Counted from the stretch's first letter, positions 28,933-39,256 are shown. The stretch is 64,000 nt of DNA from Halioglobus japonicus (GCF_001983995.1 NZ_CP019450.1:2046001-2110000); one strand, 5' to 3'. The notes: a model not told the origin generated them from the sequence alone. Numbers and translations are program-made.

Positions 28933-29685
28933 ATGGCAACGGCAAAAAAGAAAACTACAGCAAAAAAGGCGCCGGCTTCCCGTAAAAAGGCACCGGCTAA
29001 GAAGCGTCCAGCAGCTAAGAAAACAGCAGCAAAACGCAAAGCAGTAGCGAAAAAACAAGCAGTATCTCCCGCAGTAGCGAAAGCTACTGAAGCTCTGGCT
29101 AAAGTTCAAAAGGCTTTGGATGCAGAGAAGAAGTCGCTTGCAGGCGCGCGTAAGAAGTTGGAAGCAGCGCGTAAGCAGGCAGCCAAAAAAGCCACAGCAG
29201 CTAACAAACGTGCTGTGAAAAGTGCACAAAATGCTTCTGCCAAGAACAGTGCGCGTATTAAGGCCATGCGTGAAAAAATGGCTGACGCCAAAAATCGGCT
29301 GGCTGATACGGCCGAAGCGGCTCGCCTGAAGGCACTCAAAGTTGCGGCAGACGAGAAATTGAAAGTACGTAAAGCCGAACTGGCAGCTAAAGCTGAAGCA
29401 GACAAAGCCATTGCCATGGCCAAAGCTGCTGAAAGTTGGGTGAAAGCTCGCGCCAAGGCAGACGCCAAAAAGCTGACTGACCTGGAGAAAAAACTGGCCA
29501 AGCAATTGAGTTTGGCAGAGAAGAAGTCTGCTGCCAAAGCCAAGGCCGCAGCCAAGAAAAAGTCGGCGCCTAAGAAAAAAGCTGCAGCGAAGAAAAAGCC
29601 CGCAGTCAAAAAGGCAGCTCCTAAGAAAAAAGCAGTAGCCAAGAAAAAGGCAGCGCCAAAGAAAAAAGCAGCGAAGAAGAAGTAA
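28933..29685 (+). CDS. alanine/lysine-rich histone H1-like (AlgP-type) protein
   Basis: 250-residue protein made almost only of Ala and Lys with Arg, Ser and Pro. Both ends are low-complexity tails built on AAKKKA/KKAAPKKK repeats, around a central helical, coiled-coil-like region (about residues 45-190) rich in Ala, Lys and Glu. This is the layout of bacterial H1-like proteins such as AlgP/AlgR3, which bind DNA non-specifically. The ATG at 28933 is chosen because GGAG lies about 10 bases upstream; ATG 28924 is too close. Codon use (AAA, GCA, GCT) is more A-rich than in the neighbours, expected from its composition. It has its own terminator, so it is monocistronic. Confidence 0.8.
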   Translation: MATAKKKTTAKKAPASRKKAPAKKRPAAKKTAAKRKAVAKKQAVSPAVAKATEALAKVQKALDAEKKSLAGARKKLEAARKQAAKKATAANKRAVKSAQNASAKNSARIKAMREKMADAKNRLADTAEAARLKALKVAADEKLKVRKAELAAKAEADKAIAMAKAAESWVKARAKADAKKLTDLEKKLAKQLSLAEKKSAAKAKAAAKKKSAPKKKAAAKKKPAVKKAAPKKKAVAKKKAAPKKKAAKKK

Positions 29686-29705
29686 ACGCCGCGAGTTTGT
29701 ATGAG

Positions 29706-29738
29706 AAACCTGCTGTCAGCGATGACAGCAGGTTTTTT
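29706..29738 (+). terminator. intrinsic terminator after the H1-like gene
   Basis: Twelve-base stem AAACCTGCTGTC / GACAGCAGGTTT with the loop AGCGAT, ending in a T run. It separates the H1-like gene from convergent mobA and may act weakly in the other direction. Confidence 0.88.
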
Positions 29739-29745
29739 ATGCCCG

Positions 29746-30348
29746 CTATTCAGCTGTGACCATGACATCCGTCATGGTATTGATATTGATAAAGGCCTCG
29801 GCTGTGTCGCTGAAATCCACGCTGACGGCCCCCTGTTGGCCGTACCATAGTCTGACAGCCCGTTCGCCAGTGTCGAGGAAGTCACTGACTGTTGCGAGGC
29901 ATGAGCCGCGCACTAACGCGCATAGGTAGTGTTCACGTTGTGCGGTGCGCGCGTAGCTGATATTTGCGCCGGGGTTGTGCTGCAGGGCTGTTAGAAGACG
30001 CTGGGCCAGGTCCAACGGCAGTTGCGGTGTATCGCAAGGCGCCAGAAATAGAAACTCGGTCTTGCAGTGACCGGCCATCGCTTCTACGCCCGCCAGCGGA
30101 CCCTGAAAATCTACTCTCTCATCACTAATCAGTGCGCAGTCGAACTGGTTGTAGAACGCCTGACTGCGATTACAACTGATATACAGTTCCTTGACCTGTG
30201 GCGCCATTCGCTCGACACAGTGGGTGGCCATAGGCCGGCCGCGCCAGGGCAATGTACCTTTATCGCGGTTGCCTACGCGTCGTCCTGCGCCTCCAGCCAG
30301 CAATAGTCCTGTGATTGTATTTGTGGGAAAAAGGTTTTCGTCAGCCAA
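29746..30348 (-). CDS. mobA: molybdenum cofactor guanylyltransferase MobA
   Basis: Adds GMP to molybdopterin to make the bis-MGD cofactor. The N-terminal LLLAGGAGRRVGNRDKG is the NTP-binding signature; APCDTPQLP and ACALVRG-like segments follow the MobA pattern. Length 200 residues. The only plausible start is TTG at 30348, since no ATG precedes the signature. It shares a short divergent promoter region with tsaB. Confidence 0.85.
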   Translation of the reverse strand: MADENLFPTNTITGLLLAGGAGRRVGNRDKGTLPWRGRPMATHCVERMAPQVKELYISCNRSQAFYNQFDCALISDERVDFQGPLAGVEAMAGHCKTEFLFLAPCDTPQLPLDLAQRLLTALQHNPGANISYARTAQREHYLCALVRGSCLATVSDFLDTGERAVRLWYGQQGAVSVDFSDTAEAFININTMTDVMVTAE

Positions 30349-30416
30349 CGGTTCTTACTCGACGGTGCCTGTGGGATAATCGCAGCTTAACATTTGTAGC
30401 GGCATACCGAGAAACC

Positions 30417-31118
30417 ATGAACGGCATACTTGCCATTGAAACGGCCACTGAAGCCTGTTCCGTCGCTCTTTGGCGTGATGGTAACACTGAGCATCGCCAC
30501 GAACTGGCGGCGCGGCAGCATAACCAACGCCTGTTTAGCATGCTCCGTGAACTGTTGCCTGATGGTGTCAAAGATATCGACGCCATCGCCTATGGCTCGG
30601 GGCCAGGGTCGTTTACCGGGCTGCGGATTGCTGCGAGTGCAGTGCAGGGGCTGGCGTTTTCAGCAGGTGTTCCTGCAGTACCGGTTTCTACGCTGGCCTG
30701 CCAGGTTCAGACAGCGCTGCGCGAGGGGCTGGTGGAGGAGGGCGGCTATGTGCTGTCCTGCCTCGATGCTCGAATCAAGGAAGTCTATTTCGCCCTGTAT
30801 CGCATCGAAGGCGATGAGGTGTTCGAAGTTCAGGCCGCAGCGGGAGTAAAACCCGAACAGATGACGATTGCGGAACTGCCTGCGCAAATGGTGGCAATCG
30901 GCGATGGATGCGCTTTTGTCGATCAGTTTCCCGAATCAGTGCAGAAAGTACTAACAGCGGTTCACGCTCAGGTGCTTCCCGAGGCGCGTGACCTGATACC
31001 TGCGGCGCGCCGAATGCTGGCGTCAGGCACTTTCCAGAAAGCGGCAGATGTACATCCCGTGTATGTGCGCGATGAGGTTAACTGGAAAAAAATTCATGAA
31101 CAGGGCAAACCGTCGTGA
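30417..31118 (+). CDS. tsaB: tRNA threonylcarbamoyladenosine biosynthesis protein TsaB
   Basis: ASKHA-fold partner of TsaD in t6A37 tRNA modification. The ATG at 30417 gives 233 residues beginning MNGILAIETATEACSVAL; GSGPGSFTGLRI is the family signature. Its stop overlaps the GTG start of uppP (GTGA). Confidence 0.94.
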   Translation: MNGILAIETATEACSVALWRDGNTEHRHELAARQHNQRLFSMLRELLPDGVKDIDAIAYGSGPGSFTGLRIAASAVQGLAFSAGVPAVPVSTLACQVQTALREGLVEEGGYVLSCLDARIKEVYFALYRIEGDEVFEVQAAAGVKPEQMTIAELPAQMVAIGDGCAFVDQFPESVQKVLTAVHAQVLPEARDLIPAARRMLASGTFQKAADVHPVYVRDEVNWKKIHEQGKPS

Positions 31119-31920
31119 TCGATGCTTTTCAAGCTATCGTATTGGCCCTGGTGCAGGGGCTGACCGAATTTCTGCCCATCTCTAGCTCTGCGCACCTGGT
31201 TATACCCTCGCTGGTACTTGAATGGCCCGACCAGGGGCTGGCGTTTGATGTCGCCGTGCATGTGGGATCGCTGGTCGCGGTGTTGTACTACTATCGCCAG
31301 ACATTGCGTGAACTTGCCGTGGACTGGTTTGGTTCAATGGCCGGGCAGGGCGCCACCGTCAATAGCCGGATGGTCTGGTATCTGGGATTTGCCACCATTC
31401 CTGCGGGCCTGGCAGGCATATTCCTGGAGCAATTTATTGAAGACCACGCGCGCAGTCTGTTGGTCATTGCCAGTACCACGCTGATCTTCGGATTATTGCT
31501 GGGTCTTGCCGACCACCACGCAGAGCGCACGCCTGGCGATGAACCGCTGACATTTTGGCGCGGCCTGTTTATCGGATGTGCACAGGCAATGGCACTGGTA
31601 CCCGGCGTTTCGCGCTCTGGCGTTACGATAACTGCGGCGCTCATGCTGAATATGAGTCGCCAGGACGCTGCGCGTTTCTCTTTTTTGTTGTCTATTCCAA
31701 TTATTGCTAGCGCTGGTGGCCGGAAAACCTGGGAGCTGATGGGGCTGGGCGAGCCCTTTGACGTGCCAATGATGGCGCTGGGTGCCGTGATGTCCGGGTT
31801 GCTGCTTACGCGTGTATTGCGCTGTTCCTGCGCCTGCTAGACAGGGTAGGAATGCGGCCTTTTGTTTATTATCGCATTGCCCTGGCCATTGTGCTCTTCA
31901 GCATCTGGCTGGGCAGCTAG
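31115..31920 (+). CDS. uppP: undecaprenyl-diphosphatase UppP (BacA), single-base frameshift
   Basis: Integral membrane phosphatase recycling the lipid carrier for peptidoglycan. EFLPISSSAH and VPGVSRSGVTI, the two active-site motifs, are intact. Near the C-terminus the frame breaks at 31804-31805: adding one G gives SGLLAYACIALFLRLLDRVG and MRPFVYYRIALAIVLFSIWLGS, the normal last membrane helices, ending at the TAG 31918-31920 (268 residues). As written, translation would end at 31840 with a short wrong tail. A sequencing deletion is likely. Confidence 0.9.
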
Positions 31921-31930
31921 AGGAAAATAC

Positions 31931-32803
31931 ATGAAACTCGCATTTATTGGCCTGGGGGTCATGGGCTATCCGATGGCCGGACACCTGCAGCGCGCTGGTC
32001 ATGAGGTCACGGTTTACAATCGTACTGTCAGCAAAGCCCGGGATTGGGTTGATGAATACGGCGGCGCCATGGCGCTGACACCGGCCGCTGCAGCGACTGA
32101 AGCAAACCAGGTGTTTGTCTGTGTGGGTAACGACGACGATGTGCGATCGGTGATCTACGGTGACGAAGGTGTGCTGGCCGGCCTGGCGAGTGGAGCCGTT
32201 ATTGTCGATCACACGACGGCCTCCGCCGAGCTCGCCCGCGAATTGGCGGCCGCTGCTGCCGAACAGGGTATTGGTTTTCTCGATGCCCCGGTATCCGGTG
32301 GTCAGGGGGGTGCAGAGAACGGCGTATTAACCGTCATGGTGGGTGGTGAGGCCGAGACCTTTGCCATGGCTGAGTCCGTGCTGCAGTGTTACGCACGCTG
32401 CGTGCGCCTGCTCGGTGCCTGTGGCAGTGGACAGCTGGCGAAGATGGTTAACCAGATCTGTATCGCCGGTGTGGTACAGGGGCTGGCTGAAGCGCTGGAG
32501 TTCTCAGAGCAGGCGGGTCTCGATTCTGCTGGCGTGGTTGAAGTTATTTCTCAGGGCGCCGCTCAGTCCTGGCAGATGGAAAATCGCTACCAGACCATGC
32601 TGGCCGGTGAGTATGAGCACGGATTTGCGGTGGACTGGATGCGCAAGGATCTGGGTATGGTATTGGCGGAGGCGAGCCGTATGGGGCTGGAACTGCCAAT
32701 TACCCAAATTGTGGACGGTTACTACGCCGACGTGCAGGGCATGGGCGGTGGCCGCTGGGACACCTCCAGCCTGTTCGCGCGTATGCGCGAGCGCAGTAAA
32801 TAG
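31931..32803 (+). CDS. beta-hydroxyacid dehydrogenase (3-hydroxyisobutyrate dehydrogenase family)
   Basis: NAD(P)-dependent dehydrogenase of 290 residues. The Rossmann motif [13 protein letters not shown] opens the protein, [14 protein letters not shown] is the substrate-binding signature, and the catalytic Lys is in [11 protein letters not shown]. Family members act on 3-hydroxyisobutyrate, tartronate semialdehyde and similar acids; the substrate here is not assignable. The ATG at 31931 has AGAGGA upstream. It follows uppP closely and precedes apeB by 14 bp. Confidence 0.85.
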   Translation: MKLAFIGLGVMGYPMAGHLQRAGHEVTVYNRTVSKARDWVDEYGGAMALTPAAAATEANQVFVCVGNDDDVRSVIYGDEGVLAGLASGAVIVDHTTASAELARELAAAAAEQGIGFLDAPVSGGQGGAENGVLTVMVGGEAETFAMAESVLQCYARCVRLLGACGSGQLAKMVNQICIAGVVQGLAEALEFSEQAGLDSAGVVEVISQGAAQSWQMENRYQTMLAGEYEHGFAVDWMRKDLGMVLAEASRMGLELPITQIVDGYYADVQGMGGGRWDTSSLFARMRERSK

Positions 32804-32817
32804 ATCAGGAGTACAGT

Positions 32818-34128
32818 ATGGATAACTCGCAGCAGTTCAACGAAGACCTCTGCCAGTTTCTGGCACGGGCTACCACGCCGTTTCATGCCGTCGCGGAGAT
32901 GGTCAGCCGCCTGGAAGCCGCAGGCTTTAGCCAACTCATTGAGGATACCGACTGGGATATCCAACCCGGTGGCCGCTACTATGTTGTGCGCAACGGCAGT
33001 TCGATCGTGGCGTTTGGCATCGGTGAGAAACTGGGCCCTATAGAGGGCCTGCGGATGGTCGGTGCACACACGGACAGCCCTTGCCTTATGGTCAAGCCTG
33101 CGCCCGAGCGGCAGCGACACGGTTACCTGCAACTCGGTGTGGAAGTGTACGGCGGAGCGTTGCTTAATCCCTGGTTTGATCGCGACCTGTCTCTCGCGGG
33201 CAGAGTATCGTTTCAGTGTGACGCTGGCAGCTTACGTACTGCGCTCATCGATTTTCGTCGGGCGATTGCCACCATTCCCAGCCTGGCAATTCACCTGGAT
33301 CGCGAAGCCAACAAAAATCGTTCGGTCAATCCACAAAAAGACATTCCGCCAATCCTCTGTCAGCTAAGCGCAGATGAGAAAGCAGACTTCAGGGAAATTC
33401 TGCGCGAACAATTGGTGGTAGAACATCCCGGATGCGGCGTTGAAAAGGTGCTGGATTACGAAATGTGTTTCTACGACACGCAGCCGGCGGCCGTCACCGG
33501 GCTCAAGGGCGAGTTCCTAGCGTCTGCGCGCCTGGATAACTTGCTGAGTTGTTATACCGGGCTGCAGGCGCTGCTCCAGTGGGATGGTCAGGCTACCGTG
33601 CTGCTGGTATGCAATGACCACGAGGAAGTCGGCAGCCTGTCAGCCGTTGGCGCCCAGGGCCCCATGCTGGGGAGCGTACTGAAACGACTGGCGGGAGACC
33701 TGGCAGGCTATAGCGCACTCACCGAACGCTCCATGATGATCTCCGCTGACAATGCGCATGGTATCCATCCCAACTACGCCGACAAGCACGACGAAAATCA
33801 CGGGCCGCTGCTCAACGCCGGGCCGGTAATCAAGATCAACAGTAATCAGCGCTACGCCTCCAATAGCGAGACGACTGGCCTTTATCGCATGCTGGCCGCA
33901 GCGGAAGGCGTGCCCGTACAGTCATTCGTGGTGCGCACGGATATGGCCTGTGGTAGTACGATCGGTCCGATAACTGCCGGGGAAGTAGGGGTGCGCACCC
34001 TTGATATTGGTGTGCCTACTTTTGGCATGCACTCTATACGGGAGTTGGCCGGCACCAAAGACGCCTTCAATCTGTCGCGTGTGCTACGCCGCTTCTACAA
34101 CCATCCGGGGTCGCTGGCAGCCAGCTGA
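32818..34128 (+). CDS. apeB: M18 family aminopeptidase
   Basis: 436-residue cytoplasmic metalloaminopeptidase preferring acidic or neutral N-terminal residues. Zinc ligands and catalytic residues appear in [19 protein letters not shown] and the late GMHSIRE. The ATG has an AGGAG ribosome binding site. The next gene starts directly after its stop. Confidence 0.93.
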   Translation: MDNSQQFNEDLCQFLARATTPFHAVAEMVSRLEAAGFSQLIEDTDWDIQPGGRYYVVRNGSSIVAFGIGEKLGPIEGLRMVGAHTDSPCLMVKPAPERQRHGYLQLGVEVYGGALLNPWFDRDLSLAGRVSFQCDAGSLRTALIDFRRAIATIPSLAIHLDREANKNRSVNPQKDIPPILCQLSADEKADFREILREQLVVEHPGCGVEKVLDYEMCFYDTQPAAVTGLKGEFLASARLDNLLSCYTGLQALLQWDGQATVLLVCNDHEEVGSLSAVGAQGPMLGSVLKRLAGDLAGYSALTERSMMISADNAHGIHPNYADKHDENHGPLLNAGPVIKINSNQRYASNSETTGLYRMLAAAEGVPVQSFVVRTDMACGSTIGPITAGEVGVRTLDIGVPTFGMHSIRELAGTKDAFNLSRVLRRFYNHPGSLAAS

Positions 34129-35232
34129 GTGAAGGTTCTCCTGCTCTCTGCCTACGCTGCCCAGAGTCACCGTTACTGGCAGCGCGGTCTGCGGGAGATG
34201 TTCCCCGGGTGGCGTTGGACCGAACTGGAACTGCCGCCGCGCTACTTCAGCTGGCGGGTTCGCAGTAACCCCCTCAGTTGGTCGCTGACCGAGCGAACCA
34301 CCCTCGAAGCCGATTACGATCTGCTCATCGCCACCTCCATGGTGGATCTGGCGACGCTGCGCGGACTGGTCCCGAACCTGGCCCGGCTACCCTCGCTGCT
34401 CTATTTTCATGAGAATCAATTCGTCTATCCTCAGGATCGTCAGCAACACAGCCTGCTGGAGGCGCAGATGGTCAGCCTGTACGCGGCGCTGGCAGCGGAC
34501 CAGTTGCTGTTTAACTCCGCTTACAACCGCGATACATTCCTCACGGGTGTCGCAGGCCTGTTAAGCAAAATGCCCGATGAAGTGCCTCCTGGCGTCGCAG
34601 ATCGGCTGGCGGGCAAAGCAGGGGTATTGCCCGTGCCGCTGCTCGACACTTATCCGTCCGATGCCTCCCTGCCATGGCCGGGTCGTCAGGGTGAGTATCC
34701 AGATCGACCGTTGCGTCTGCTCTGGAGTGCGCGCTTTGAACACGACAAGGGCGGCGAAGATTTGGAAGCCATTCTGCAGGGACTGGAAGCCACAAACCTC
34801 GACTATGAGCTGGCCGTGACAGGTCAGCAGTTTCGCAATTCGCCCGCGGTGTTCACCCGGGTGGAACAGGCCTTTGCGCACCGTTTGGTCAGCTTCGGCT
34901 TCGTCGAAAACGAAGCAGACTTTCGCGCCTTGCAGGGCGGTGCCGACGTGGTGCTGTCGACAGCCGGGCATGAATTCCAGGGCCTGGCGGTGCTGGAAGC
35001 GGTGCTCGCGGGTAGCGTACCGCTGGTACCTGACCGGCTGGCCTACCCGGAAATCTACCCGCCTGAGCTTCGCTACGACTCGCCTGAAGACGCCGTCGCC
35101 CTGGTATTGTCACTCGCGCACACATTGACCAGTGGCCAGCGGCCGAACGTGGCGCTAGAGCGCTTCACCGTCGCAGCGTTACAGCCGTGCTACGCCGCCA
35201 TACTGACGGCCCTGGCGGCCACGGCAGGATAG
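34129..35232 (+). CDS. tRNA-queuosine alpha-mannosyltransferase-like glycosyltransferase (DUF3524)
   Basis: 367-residue glycosyltransferase with the DUF3524 N-terminus (LLLSAYAAQSHRYWQRGL; LYFHENQFVYP) and a GT-B C-terminal half (LLWSARFEHDKGGEDL; EFQGLAVLEAVLAG). Homologues include animal QTMAN (GTDC1), which mannosylates queuosine in tRNA-Asp; the bacterial substrate is unproven. It starts with GTG immediately after the apeB stop, indicating co-transcription, and lies 54 bp before trpS. Confidence 0.78.
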   Translation: MKVLLLSAYAAQSHRYWQRGLREMFPGWRWTELELPPRYFSWRVRSNPLSWSLTERTTLEADYDLLIATSMVDLATLRGLVPNLARLPSLLYFHENQFVYPQDRQQHSLLEAQMVSLYAALAADQLLFNSAYNRDTFLTGVAGLLSKMPDEVPPGVADRLAGKAGVLPVPLLDTYPSDASLPWPGRQGEYPDRPLRLLWSARFEHDKGGEDLEAILQGLEATNLDYELAVTGQQFRNSPAVFTRVEQAFAHRLVSFGFVENEADFRALQGGADVVLSTAGHEFQGLAVLEAVLAGSVPLVPDRLAYPEIYPPELRYDSPEDAVALVLSLAHTLTSGQRPNVALERFTVAALQPCYAAILTALAATAG

Positions 35233-35286
35233 CCAGCCGTCCCACCAGCCGGTATCATTGCGCCTTTTTCTCAAAGGGCGCATTTC

Positions 35287-36294
35287 ATGGCCAAACAGCG
35301 TGTTCTCACGGGTATTACCACTACCGGCACTCCTCATCTGGGTAACTATGTCGGTGCCATCCGGCCGGCGATTGAAGCCTCGCGTGACGATGCCGTGGAG
35401 TCCTTCTTTTTCCTGGCGGACTACCACGCGCTGATCAAGTGCCAGGACCCGGATCTGGTGCGTCAGTCGACCAAGGAAATCGCGGCCACCTGGCTGGCCC
35501 TGGGCCTGGATACCGACAACGCGGTGTTCTACCGCCAGTCGGACATCCCCGAAATTCCCGAGCTGACCTGGGTCCTTAACTGCAACGCGGCCAAGGGTTT
35601 GATGAACCGCGCTCACGCGTATAAGGCCGCCGTGCAGGCGAACGAGGAAGCGGGCGAAGATCCGGATTTCGCAGTCACCATGGGCCTGTTCAGTTACCCG
35701 GTGCTGATGGCGGCGGACATCCTGATGTTTAACGCACACAAGATCCCGGTGGGCAAGGACCAGATCCAGCACGTGGAAATGGCGCGTGACATTGCAGGCC
35801 GCTTTAATCACAACTTCGCCGATGTCTTCACGCTGCCCGAGGCGGTGGTCGACGACAGTGTTGCGGTGCTGCAGGGCCTGGACGGACGCAAGATGTCCAA
35901 GAGCTATAACAACACCATTGCGCTGTTCCTGACCGAGAAAAAGCTCAAGAAGCACATCAACAAGATCAAGACCAACCTGCTGGAGCCGGGCGAGCCCAAG
36001 GATCCGGATGACTCTACGGTGTTCCAGGTCTGGTCGGCGTTTGCCGATGAGGTTGAAACTGCGCGGATGCGCAAGGAATTTGAAAATGGCATTGCCTGGG
36101 GTGAGGCGAAGAAGCAGTTGTTTGAGCTGGTGAACGACGAGATCAGTGCGGCGCGGGAGCGTTATAACGAGCTTATGGATGATCCGGGCTACATCGAAGA
36201 GACGCTGCTCAAGGGTGCCGAGCGTGCGCGGGAGCACTCTTCGGCGCTGATCGCCAAGGTCCGCGAAGCGGTCGGAATTTCCGCGATTCGCTGA
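35287..36294 (+). CDS. trpS: tryptophanyl-tRNA synthetase
   Basis: Class I synthetase of 335 residues charging tRNA-Trp. The HIGH-equivalent is [11 protein letters not shown] and the KMSKS loop is [10 protein letters not shown]. Normal length, own ATG with AAAGGGC upstream. Confidence 0.96.
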   Translation: MAKQRVLTGITTTGTPHLGNYVGAIRPAIEASRDDAVESFFFLADYHALIKCQDPDLVRQSTKEIAATWLALGLDTDNAVFYRQSDIPEIPELTWVLNCNAAKGLMNRAHAYKAAVQANEEAGEDPDFAVTMGLFSYPVLMAADILMFNAHKIPVGKDQIQHVEMARDIAGRFNHNFADVFTLPEAVVDDSVAVLQGLDGRKMSKSYNNTIALFLTEKKLKKHINKIKTNLLEPGEPKDPDDSTVFQVWSAFADEVETARMRKEFENGIAWGEAKKQLFELVNDEISAARERYNELMDDPGYIEETLLKGAERAREHSSALIAKVREAVGISAIR

Positions 36295-36345
36295 TAGTTT
36301 TCCATTCCCGCCGCTGAAACTGCTGGTCTCTTGTCGCTAGCCGCT

Positions 36346-36541
36346 GTTTCGATGGCCGTTCGGGATTTCTTCACGGCCACAAACTCCGCTCCGGCGGCTA
36401 CGGCCGCGGGGCAACTCGGAGTGGGATTGCTGCGCAATCCTCGAGCACTCCTCAAACACTCCCCACGGAAAGCCCTCCGCCGCCTCCACTGCGTAAAAAG
36501 CGTGGCCCGATTGTTCAGAAACCCCGAACGGCCATCGAAAC
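36346..36541. repeat. 19-bp inverted repeat flanking 158 bp, trpS-tal intergenic region
   Basis: GTTTCGATGGCCGTTCGGG at 36346-36364 recurs as its exact reverse complement at 36523-36541. Sequence just inside the arms is also partly complementary. The block has short open frames on both strands but no codon-like constraint or ribosome binding site, so it looks like a non-coding dispersed element rather than a gene. No transposase or target duplication is visible. Confidence 0.55.
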
Positions 36542-36611
36542 CGCTCGTTAAGTTCTCTAGGGCGAGCATTCAAGTACAAGCAGCGATTGTGTTATTGCCG
36601 GGAATAGGTGG

Positions 36612-36718
36612 GGGAGTGGCTTAGGCCATTTCGGAATCGTCGGGAGGCATGGATGCCGGACGCCGAAGCGACCCATGGATGGGCTCGAAGCGGTTCCGGA
36701 AGGGCCTAAGCCACTCCC
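36612..36718. repeat. REP/BIME-like multi-branched palindromic element
   Basis: The outer arms GGGAGTGGCTTAGGCC (36612-36627) and GGCCTAAGCCACTCCC (36703-36718) are perfect complements. Inside are two small hairpins with the same ATGGAT centre: GGCATGGATGCC (36646-36657) and CCCATGGATGGG (36672-36683). The whole would fold into a cruciform or three-way structure. Located between trpS and convergent tal, so it could also serve as a bidirectional transcription end or mRNA 3' stabiliser. Confidence 0.65.
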
Positions 36719-36748
36719 GAACCGGCTAGTAAGAACAGTTCTGAGAAA

Positions 36749-37708
36749 TTAAACCGAGCGAGCAGCAATCAGCTGTTCGAGTTTGATCTGATCGACCACG
36801 AAGTTGCGGATACCTTCGGCCAGTTTCTCGGTGGCCATGGCGTCGGCGTTGAGGTCAAAGCGGAATCCAGACTCGGTAGGGCTGTGTTTGGCGACGTCGG
36901 AGCTGGCGCTGTCGGCGCTGAGCTTACGAGGCAGGTCGCCTGTGTCGGCAGCGAGTTCCTCCAGCAGCGCAGGGCTGATGGTGAGGCGGTCACAGCCGGC
37001 CAGGGCTTCGATCTCGCCGGTGTTGCGGAAGCTCGCGCCCATCACCACTGTGTTGTAGCCGTGCTGCTTGTAGTAGTCGTAGATGCGACTTACCGACTGC
37101 ACGCCGGGGTCGTCCTGTGGCGTTGCAACGACGACATCGGTGTTGGCCTTGTACCAGTCGAGGATACGGCCCACGAAGGGTGAAATCAGGAACACACCGG
37201 CGTCTGCGCAGGCCGCGGCCTGGCCGAAGCCGAACAACAGCGTCAGATTGCAGTTAATGCCTTCTTTTTCCAGCTCCGCAGCGGCGCAGATGCCTTCCCA
37301 GGTAGAGGCCGCCTTGATCAGGATACGATCGCGGCTGATGCCGGCTTCTTCATACATGCCGATCAGTTTGCGCGCCTTGGCCTTGGTCGCCTCGGCGTCA
37401 AAGGACAGGCGGGCGTCGACTTCGGTAGAGATGCGGCCGGGGATAATGGCGAGAATTTCCTTGCCCACGTCGACCGCAAAGCGGTCGCAGCAGTTGCTGA
37501 GCTGTTCTTCATTGGAGCCGCCCTGGGCAGTGGCCCAGTGCTTAGCCTGATCGAGCAGTTCGGCGTAGTGGGGGAGGGCTGCTGCTTTAAGTAGCAGTGA
37601 GGGGTTGGTTGTTGCATCCAGTGGCGCGAAACGTTTGATCGCTTCGATATCGCCGGTGTCGGCCACCACGTCGGTCATGGCCTTTAATTGGTCCAGTTTA
37701 CTGGTCAT
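36749..37708 (-). CDS. tal: transaldolase
   Basis: Pentose-phosphate enzyme of 319 residues moving a dihydroxyacetone unit between sugar phosphates. [10 protein letters not shown] near the N-terminus and the Schiff-base lysine region [11 protein letters not shown] are intact. Start at ATG 37708 ([11 protein letters not shown]), which gives the TalB length. Just downstream of dusA on the same strand (13 bp). Confidence 0.96.
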   Translation of the reverse strand: MTSKLDQLKAMTDVVADTGDIEAIKRFAPLDATTNPSLLLKAAALPHYAELLDQAKHWATAQGGSNEEQLSNCCDRFAVDVGKEILAIIPGRISTEVDARLSFDAEATKAKARKLIGMYEEAGISRDRILIKAASTWEGICAAAELEKEGINCNLTLLFGFGQAAACADAGVFLISPFVGRILDWYKANTDVVVATPQDDPGVQSVSRIYDYYKQHGYNTVVMGASFRNTGEIEALAGCDRLTISPALLEELAADTGDLPRKLSADSASSDVAKHSPTESGFRFDLNADAMATEKLAEGIRNFVVDQIKLEQLIAARSV

Positions 37709-37721
37709 TACAGAGTTCCTG

Positions 37722-38765
37722 TTAGTGGGCGCTGAACTCGTTTGCGGACGGCTGCCGGTTTCTGGCTTCGGCGTAGGCCGTCGCTTCCTGCACCAGTCTG
37801 TGTGCCTCGGTGAGTACCTCAAGTCCCGCTTGTTGCTTGTAAGCGTTTTCGCTGAGGTGGCGCCGGAACTTCCTCGCTCCCGGAACTCCTTGGTAGAGGC
37901 CGAGAATGTGCCGGGTAATGTGATTCAGGTGGGCGCCGCCTTCGAGCTGGCCGGCTACATAGGGCAGCAAACCAGCGATGACATCATCGCGGGATTGTAC
38001 GGTTTTGTCCATCCCGTAAAGGCTCGAATCCACCTCGGCCAGCATCCACGGATTCTGGTAGGCCTCGCGGCCAATCATGACGCCGTCGACGTGTTGCAGA
38101 TGCTCTTGGCATTCAGCAAGGCTCTTGATGCCCCCGTTGATGATGATTTCCAGGTGCGGAAGGTCCCGCTTCAGCTGGTAAACCCAGGGATAGTTGAGCG
38201 GCGGGATCTCCCGATTCTCCTTGGGTGACAGGCCCTGCAGCCAGGCCTTGCGGGCGTGTACGATAAAGACCTCGCAGCCTGCCTCGGCAATTGGACTGAT
38301 AAAGTCGATGAGTTCCTGATAGGACTCCATATCGTCGATGCCGATGCGATGCTTGACCGTCACTGGCAGTTCACAGGCATCTCGCATGGCTTTAACACCG
38401 TCCGCCACACGCTGGGGTGCAACCATCAGACAGGCTCCGAACATGCCTGACTGGACCCTGTCGGATGGGCAGCCACAGTTCAGGTTAACCTCATCATAGC
38501 CCCACTCCTGGGCCCATTTGGCGCACCGGGCCAGATCAGCGGCATCAGAACCTCCCAGTTGCAGGGCCACGGGATGTTCTTCTGCATTGAAATTCAGGAA
38601 GCGATCGCGGTCGCCGTGCAGCAACGCGCCGGTGGTCACCATTTCGGTGTAAAGCAAGGCCTGGCGGGTCAGCTGTCGCCAGAAAAAACGGCAGTGACGA
38701 TCACTCCAATCGAGCATGGGCGCAATCGAAAAGCGGCGATTGAGTTTGGTGGGGCTGGCTGACAT
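37722..38765 (-). CDS. dusA: tRNA-dihydrouridine(20/20a) synthase DusA
   Basis: FMN enzyme reducing U20/U20a in t[20 protein letters not shown] and [14 protein letters not shown] (with the catalytic Cys) are characteristic, as is KHRIGIDD. Start at ATG 38765, giving 347 residues. It precedes tal on the same strand. Confidence 0.95.
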   Translation of the reverse strand: MSASPTKLNRRFSIAPMLDWSDRHCRFFWRQLTRQALLYTEMVTTGALLHGDRDRFLNFNAEEHPVALQLGGSDAADLARCAKWAQEWGYDEVNLNCGCPSDRVQSGMFGACLMVAPQRVADGVKAMRDACELPVTVKHRIGIDDMESYQELIDFISPIAEAGCEVFIVHARKAWLQGLSPKENREIPPLNYPWVYQLKRDLPHLEIIINGGIKSLAECQEHLQHVDGVMIGREAYQNPWMLAEVDSSLYGMDKTVQSRDDVIAGLLPYVAGQLEGGAHLNHITRHILGLYQGVPGARKFRRHLSENAYKQQAGLEVLTEAHRLVQEATAYAEARNRQPSANEFSAH

Positions 38766-38800
38766 GGTGGCTCTCGGCTTTAAGAGCGGCGATTTTACAA

Positions 38801-38825
38801 TAAAAAAAGGCGCCATTCAGGCGCC
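38801..38825 (-). terminator. intrinsic terminator for the small secreted protein gene
   Basis: GGCGCC (38809-38814), loop ATTCA, GGCGCC (38820-38825); on the minus strand it is followed by a seven-T run (38802-38808). It lies between the secreted protein gene and dusA. Confidence 0.85.
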
Positions 38826-38851
38826 ATAAGCGGGGACATAGGATGGGGTGT

Positions 38852-39256
38852 TCAGATCGTGGACTCGGGCAACTCGTCCAGGTGCAGCTTGGCTACCTGC
38901 TCGCCAACCTCGCGAACTTCCAGCTTGCTACGGTTGTTGCGCACGGTGAGGCCATACTCGACGTAGTGGACCTGGTCGGGCTTCAGTTCCAGTTCAACAG
39001 CAGGGCTGTTGGGAAGGCTGGAGCCGAGTTTTACGGTTCCGGCATTGAGAGTAATGACTATTACCTCGCCAGCTGCAATGCGGCCCTGGTTACGGTAGTC
39101 AGCGCGGACGTCGAATTTGATGCCGTGGCTGCGGGCGTTGTTGTCAATGCGGTAGACGATGAGAGTTGCCTCACCGTTCGCCTCAGCGGCGGCAGCAGCG
39201 ATGTGAGCAAACGCCAGGCTCAAAGCAATGGCGACAGAGGTAATCAGGTACTTCAT
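38852..39256 (-). CDS. small secreted protein of unknown function
   Basis: 134 residues from the ATG at 39256. The first 22 form a typical signal peptide (MKYLITSVAIALSLAFAHIAAA); the mature part is beta-rich with alternating hydrophobic residues (ATLIVYRIDNNARSHGIK; VHYVEYGLTVR) and has no cysteines. It resembles small periplasmic DUF2846-like proteins in texture, but I do not recognise the family. Monocistronic with its own terminator. Confidence 0.7.
   Translation of the reverse strand: MKYLITSVAIALSLAFAHIAAAAAEANGEATLIVYRIDNNARSHGIKFDVRADYRNQGRIAAGEVIVITLNAGTVKLGSSLPNSPAVELELKPDQVHYVEYGLTVRNNRSKLEVREVGEQVAKLHLDELPESTI

Noticed and set aside
28933..29685. Lys/Ala repeats as a DNA tandem repeat or CRISPR-like array
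   Set aside because: The repetition is at protein level with variable codons; there is no constant DNA repeat with unique spacers.
36189..36624. Short frames on both strands in the trpS-tal gap as possible small genes
   Set aside because: They coincide with the inverted-repeat element, lack ribosome binding sites and overlap each other; treated as repeat DNA.
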